Source: Treponema ruminis (GTDB lineage Bacteria; Spirochaetota; Spirochaetia; Treponematales; Treponemataceae). Taken from it: a DNA stretch of 64,000 nucleotides. The notes beneath the pieces were generated by a model. That model was given only the letters and a program-made list of their open reading frames with translations, did no database searches and was not told where the DNA came from. Below are positions 60,253-64,000 of this stretch, piece by piece; position 1 is the first letter of the stretch, and each line of letters opens with the position of its first letter. The translations under genes and the position numbers were made by a program. The stretch covers positions 1,488,001-1,552,000 of the forward strand of contig CP031518.1 in NCBI GenBank assembly GCA_017161305.1, written 5' to 3'.

Positions 60253-61436
60253 TAAAAAACCTCCTTCACTTGTTCTGCCATTGGAATTTCAATCTGGGCC
60301 TCAAGACCAACCCTGCCCGCCTCATCAGAAATCAGCTTCTGAAAAATCACGGCAAGAAGGACAGTCGAAAATTCTGAAAAATCCACGCCCAGTTCCCTCA
60401 TTCGGATTGAAGTTTCCCTAATTCCGCCCGTATGGACTGTCGCAAAAACCAGATGACCTGTAAGTGAAGCCTGAAGGACCGTTTTTGCGGTCAGTGAATC
60501 GCGGATTTCGCCCACGAAAATCACGTCCGGGTCCTGGCGGAAGATAAAGCGAAGGGCATCCGAAAAGCTCATGCCGGTCTCTTCGTCCACATGAATCTGA
60601 GTCACGCCGTCAAGAAGGTACTCAGGCGGGTCTTCAATCGTGATGATTTTTTTCCTGCGGCCGTAGATTTTTTCAAGCCGGGTCAAAAGAGAAGCCGCCG
60701 TCGTCGATTTTCCGCTGCCGGTCGCACCAGAAATCAAAATCAGCCCCTGCTCCTTTTGAAGGACTTTTTCAAGCTGGCCGCACTGGTCCACAGAAAAGCC
60801 GAGTTCTTCAAGGGAAAGGGGAATTCTAGTCACGTTCAAAAGCCTTAAAACGACACTTTCAGCAGCCCCACCCTCAGAAAAAGACGGAAGACAGGAAACG
60901 CGCACGAAAACCTGATTCTGGCCGGAAAACACAAACTGACCGTCCTGAGCCCGCCTGCTTTCAAGCACGTTGAGGTTTGAAAGGACTTTTATCCTTCGCA
61001 CAAGTTCCCGGCTTTTTTCCGCAGAAAGCTCTGTAATGTCTTCCAGCTTCCCGGCAATCCTGAAACGCACGCATTTTTCTTCTATATGAATATCCGTCGC
61101 CCCTTTTTTGCAGGCTTCGTCCAAGAGGGTGTCCAAAAGCATGGTCGCCTCACTGGCTTCATTCAGCCTCTCGTTTTCCCTCTCACTTTCTCCATAACGC
61201 AGGGAAATTTCATGCTTGAGCTGCCCTTCATCGATTGGAATAAAATCGCAAAAGATCTCGCTCTCAGGCTTTTTTCCCTGGGAAGCAAAAAAAGACTCAA
61301 CCGATTTGACAAGTTTTTTTCGCAGTTCCATGTTTGAGATGTCAGTCAGGCCGATTTTTACCAAATTTTCTTCGCTCTCGAGGACAACCGCGCCATTGTG
61401 AAGGCTGAAATTAACGGACAGGTCAAACTTGCTCAT
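60252..61436 (-). CDS. gspE: Type II secretion ATPase GspE
   Basis: Hexameric ATPase that powers pseudopilus assembly. The 394-residue protein has Walker A ISGATGSGKST (about 235-245), the Asp box TIEDPPEYLLDGVTQ, Walker B DPDVIFVGEIRD and the His box TGHLVFATVHTGG. ACKKGATDIHIEE is the N2 domain start. It is shorter than usual GspE: the N1 domain is missing and the tetracysteine zinc module after the His box is absent (FQKLISDEAGRVGLEAQIEI follows directly). I chose the ATG at 61436, with GGAGG upstream and an ATGA overlap with gspD. Confidence 0.94.
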   Translation of the reverse strand: MSKFDLSVNFSLHNGAVVLESEENLVKIGLTDISNMELRKKLVKSVESFFASQGKKPESEIFCDFIPIDEGQLKHEISLRYGESERENERLNEASEATMLLDTLLDEACKKGATDIHIEEKCVRFRIAGKLEDITELSAEKSRELVRRIKVLSNLNVLESRRAQDGQFVFSGQNQVFVRVSCLPSFSEGGAAESVVLRLLNVTRIPLSLEELGFSVDQCGQLEKVLQKEQGLILISGATGSGKSTTAASLLTRLEKIYGRRKKIITIEDPPEYLLDGVTQIHVDEETGMSFSDALRFIFRQDPDVIFVGEIRDSLTAKTVLQASLTGHLVFATVHTGGIRETSIRMRELGVDFSEFSTVLLAVIFQKLISDEAGRVGLEAQIEIPMAEQVKEVF

Positions 61437-63427
61437 TTTTTTGCCTCCGCCACACAACCGGAAATATCAAGCAGCTGTTTCTTAAAGTCCTTTCGCTTTT
61501 TCTCAGCTTTTTTATCCGCGTCAAAACTTTCCGTGCTGGGAAGAAGATAAATGACAAGCTCTGTCTTTTCGTTTGAATCCTCGTCAACTTTAAAGAGCCG
61601 GCCGATTAAGGGGATTTTTGAGAAAAAGGGGATGCGGCTTATATTCTGATTTTCTTCTTCCTGGACAAGCCCGCTCAAAACAACAGGCTCCCCGGATTTG
61701 GCCCTCACTTCGGTAGTAATCACTTTTTCGCTGGTTGGCGGCGGATTTCCTGTCGTAGTGGACAAGTCGGTTCCCTGGCGAGAAACGCTGGCCGTGATTT
61801 TCGATGTAATCATTCCGTCGCCGCTTACGATTCCGATTACCTCAAGCTTTAAGCCGGAAATGATTTCCTTTGTAATGCCCGAATAGATAGGCTCTCCGGT
61901 CTCAGGATCCAGATTGTTGTCCCGGTAGCGGTAGGTGTTGGTATTCTGAAAGTTGATTGGCTTTCCGCTCACGCCGTTCAAAGTCGTGTCGGCAAAGACT
62001 TTGGCCCTGGACTCAGAAATAGCTGACTGAAGCTCACCTGCAAAGTGCAGGCCGAATGCGCTCACGACATCAAGATTCATGTTGAGGACGCTGCCAAGCT
62101 GAATGGCTCCCTCGTTTTTGTCGCCCACTCTGGCCCTGCCCGCCTTAAATTTGGGATTCCACTCGCTGCCCTTGGTCGACTGATACTGCATGATTAAAAG
62201 GTCGTAGCGGACTCTGGAAACAGGCTTGTCCAGCACAGCCAGCTCTTCCAAAAGACTTTGATAGGCCGCATCCGATCCGACAAAGAAAAAGCTGTCTCCG
62301 TGACCGGTATCGCTGATAGAAGATTTTTCAAGAAAAGGCGGAAGGTGAGCCATAAAATCTTCCGTGCGGATATATTTAAGGTTCACGACTCTGGCCTTGT
62401 TTTTACTGTCAACTCCGGCGACAAAATCCAGCACGGATTGAGCTTTTTCGTCATCAGAAAGAAACAAAAAATTCTGGCCGTCCCCAAGAAGAATGCATTC
62501 CAGCTCAGGAAACCTCTTGGCAAGCAGGGAAAGACATTCGCTGCCTTTAAGGAATTTCAGCCCGCACTTTCGCCAGACCTTTCCTGCCTGAGCAAAAAGA
62601 TTCTTATTCTTTGAAGCCTTGAGGAAATAAACTCCGTCCTGAATCATGTATTCCGCCCCAGCCTGAATGCAAAGAAGCCCTAGAGCCTGGTCAAAATTTT
62701 CTGACTTGAAGCAGGCGCGCATGATTTTCTGCTCATTTGAGAGCGAGAAACAGAATTCCTTCCCAGCCTGAGAAAAGAATTTTTCCGCCGCAGCCGAAAG
62801 AGCTGAGTTCTGAACGTCCACGAACCACTTACCCTCGCTCAAAACAAAGGAAGCCTTTCCGCCCATCGAGTTCTGATTCTGACTTGAATTGTTCCTTGCT
62901 ACATGGAAAGATTTTTCCTGCTCCTTTTCAAGCGAAAATCCCATGCAAAGCCCGGTAATCCTCTTCAAGATTTCCTCAGACTTACAGAAACCAGTGTGCA
63001 GGCTCACCTTGACCGCAGGAAGGGAATCATAAGTCACACAGAAACCGGTAGCAATCGCGACCTTTTCAAAAAGCTGCATTGGGCTCACATCAAAGGCATC
63101 GAGCGAATACAACTCATTGTTTTTCTGAATGCGGACACGGCTGACTGTCCAGCGGCTGTCTGACTTTTCGACATAAAGCCTGGACTGAAGCAGGAAGGCC
63201 TCAAAAGACTCGTCGAAATTTTCCCCGGTACAACGGAAGTCGGCTTTTCCAGAAACTGTATCATCAGCAGAAATAGAAAGCCCCGTGTAGAGAGAAAGAG
63301 CGTAAAGAATTTCATGAATGTCCCGGTTCACGAATTCGTAAGCTTCATCCGCAAAAGCAAGAGACTTGCCCAGCAGAAGAATTATTCCCAAGAACAGGCT
63401 CAGGATTTTTTGTCTTAGCAAGAACAC
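61433..63427 (-). CDS. gspD: Type II secretion secretin GspD
   Basis: Outer-membrane channel. I place the start at a GTG (63427) because GGAGG lies 7 nt before it and the resulting N-terminus is a good signal peptide (FLLRQKILSLFLGIILLLGKSLAFA). The longer frame up to 63523 has no such support. The 664-residue product has N0/N1-type domains (ADEAYEFVNRDIHEILYALS; VVNLKYIRTEDFMAHLPPFL) and the secretin domain with the closing signature RIPFFSKIPLIGRLFKVDE and ELVIYLLP. No pilotin is seen. It heads the operon that ends with the RHS gene. Confidence 0.93.
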   Translation of the reverse strand: MFLLRQKILSLFLGIILLLGKSLAFADEAYEFVNRDIHEILYALSLYTGLSISADDTVSGKADFRCTGENFDESFEAFLLQSRLYVEKSDSRWTVSRVRIQKNNELYSLDAFDVSPMQLFEKVAIATGFCVTYDSLPAVKVSLHTGFCKSEEILKRITGLCMGFSLEKEQEKSFHVARNNSSQNQNSMGGKASFVLSEGKWFVDVQNSALSAAAEKFFSQAGKEFCFSLSNEQKIMRACFKSENFDQALGLLCIQAGAEYMIQDGVYFLKASKNKNLFAQAGKVWRKCGLKFLKGSECLSLLAKRFPELECILLGDGQNFLFLSDDEKAQSVLDFVAGVDSKNKARVVNLKYIRTEDFMAHLPPFLEKSSISDTGHGDSFFFVGSDAAYQSLLEELAVLDKPVSRVRYDLLIMQYQSTKGSEWNPKFKAGRARVGDKNEGAIQLGSVLNMNLDVVSAFGLHFAGELQSAISESRAKVFADTTLNGVSGKPINFQNTNTYRYRDNNLDPETGEPIYSGITKEIISGLKLEVIGIVSGDGMITSKITASVSRQGTDLSTTTGNPPPTSEKVITTEVRAKSGEPVVLSGLVQEEENQNISRIPFFSKIPLIGRLFKVDEDSNEKTELVIYLLPSTESFDADKKAEKKRKDFKKQLLDISGCVAEAKK

Positions 63428-63564
63428 AAAATACCTCCATTTTTTTTCTGTCTTCTTGCCTATTAATTGCCAAAATTTTTGCGTTTTCGGCAATGCAAAG
63501 TGAAAAAAGTCAGTAAAATCCAAATTTTTTTTTAATTTTTCAGCATTTTTTTCAAATTTTTATG

Positions 63565-63570
63565 TATAAT
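63565..63570 (+). promoter_or_regulatory. Possible -10 box of xseA
   Basis: A perfect TATAAT ends 9 nt before the xseA ATG. No good -35 is seen 16-18 nt upstream. Confidence 0.4.
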
Positions 63571-63579
63571 TTAGAAAAT

Positions 63580-64000
63580 ATGACCGAGCTTTTTCCCAAA
63601 GACACTGTTTTTACAGTCTCAAACCTCACATCTTTAATCCGCGAAATTCTTGAAGGCACCTTCTCAAACATCACTTTGGAGGGTGAAATTTCAAATTACA
63701 GGCCCAATTCAAGCGGTCATCTTTACTTCACATTGAAGGACGAAGGAGCTCAAATCAGTGCCGTAATGTTCCGAGGCCGGGCAATGAGCCTTGATTTTGT
63801 GCCCAAGGACGGCATGAAGGTCAAATGCACCGGCTCCATTTCAGTCTATGCACCGCGCGGAAATTACCAGATTATCATCAACAAGATGGAGATTGCGGGA
63901 GCCGGAAACATACTTCAGATTCTTGAGGAACGAAAGCGCAAGCTGGCAGAAGAAGGTCTTTTCAATTCTGAGCGCAAAAAGCCGATTCCCCGGTTTTCAA
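63580..64000 (+). CDS. xseA: Exodeoxyribonuclease VII large subunit, 3' end cut by window
   Basis: The first 140 codons of the XseA nuclease subunit, which degrades single-stranded DNA to oligonucleotides. The N-terminal OB fold is clear: FTVSNLTSLIREILEGTF, then LEGEISNYRPNSSGHLYFTLKDE and AVMFRGRA. The frame stays open to the window end. The ATG at 63580 has no ribosome site; a TATAAT at 63565-63570 lies only 10 nt before it, so the message may be nearly leaderless. It is divergent from the secretion operon. Confidence 0.95.
   Translation, partial: MTELFPKDTVFTVSNLTSLIREILEGTFSNITLEGEISNYRPNSSGHLYFTLKDEGAQISAVMFRGRAMSLDFVPKDGMKVKCTGSISVYAPRGNYQIIINKMEIAGAGNILQILEERKRKLAEEGLFNSERKKPIPRFS

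Noticed and set aside
1..64000. CRISPR arrays, prophage or classical IS elements
   Set aside because: I saw no spaced direct repeats, no phage structural genes and no IS transposase with terminal repeats anywhere in the window.

Overview
The window comes from a spirochaete, most likely a saccharolytic host-associated Treponema (species not determinable by eye). The main clues are the spirochaete-type V-ATPase operon (E, a DUF2764 protein, A, B, D, I, K), an Rnf-like operon ordered C-D-G-E-A-B, FlgG and rod-binding flagellar genes, many Treponema-style lipoproteins, and moderate GC. The window opens inside threonine synthase and closes inside exonuclease VII large subunit (xseA, from 63580).

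Layout. 1-9.8 kb: thrC end, dCMP deaminase, an amino-acid binding protein, mfd, a secreted unknown, an acidic pseudo-receiver protein and a zinc-ribbon membrane protein. 9.8-17.5 kb: tRNA-Leu(CAG) and the V-ATPase operon on the minus strand. 17.6-22.1 kb: a 56-residue zinc-ribbon protein with a near-consensus promoter, a polysaccharide export pair (SLBB protein and Wzz-like), and flgG plus a rod-binding gene behind a sigma-28-like promoter. 22.1-32.3 kb: a tightly packed minus-strand unit with lipoprotein, PilZ-like protein, PAP2-like protein, membrane protein, Rnf-like C-D-G-E-A-B and a GH57-like protein. 32.3-41.6 kb: aconitase, a ComFB-domain protein, tRNA-Val(TAC), acetolactate synthase, an orphan 5S rRNA, a secreted unknown, signal peptidase I, and an Rpn-type nuclease/transposase with a fragment of itself downstream. 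41.7-48.9 kb: a large lipoprotein gene with a poly-G tract, a formate/nitrite transporter, an acyl-CoA carboxyltransferase and a pseudokinase-like membrane protein. 49-63.4 kb: one minus-strand operon joining a minimal type II secretion set (GspD, E, F, G) to two small membrane-associated proteins, three lipoproteins (one a clostripain-family protease) and a 1,921-residue RHS/YD-repeat protein.

How the genes work together. The operon at 49-63.4 kb reads as a dedicated export machine with its cargo: a secretin, ATPase, platform protein and pseudopilin, followed by a giant exported RHS protein whose tail looks like a papain-fold (C39-like) cysteine peptidase, and a C11 protease that could process it. 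I consider this the best candidate for an undescribed system. Three other signals stand out. First, a nine-G tract between a good start codon and the lipoprotein signal peptide at 44.3 kb puts the gene out of frame; one extra G restores it. Second, a family of three about 100-nt structured elements lies in sense orientation just after thrC, atpK and focA, sharing two internal-loop motifs while the stems differ. Third, the Rnf-like complex appears to have lost most conserved flavin and membrane Fe-S ligands.

All function calls come from reading motifs by eye; no database search or structure prediction was run.
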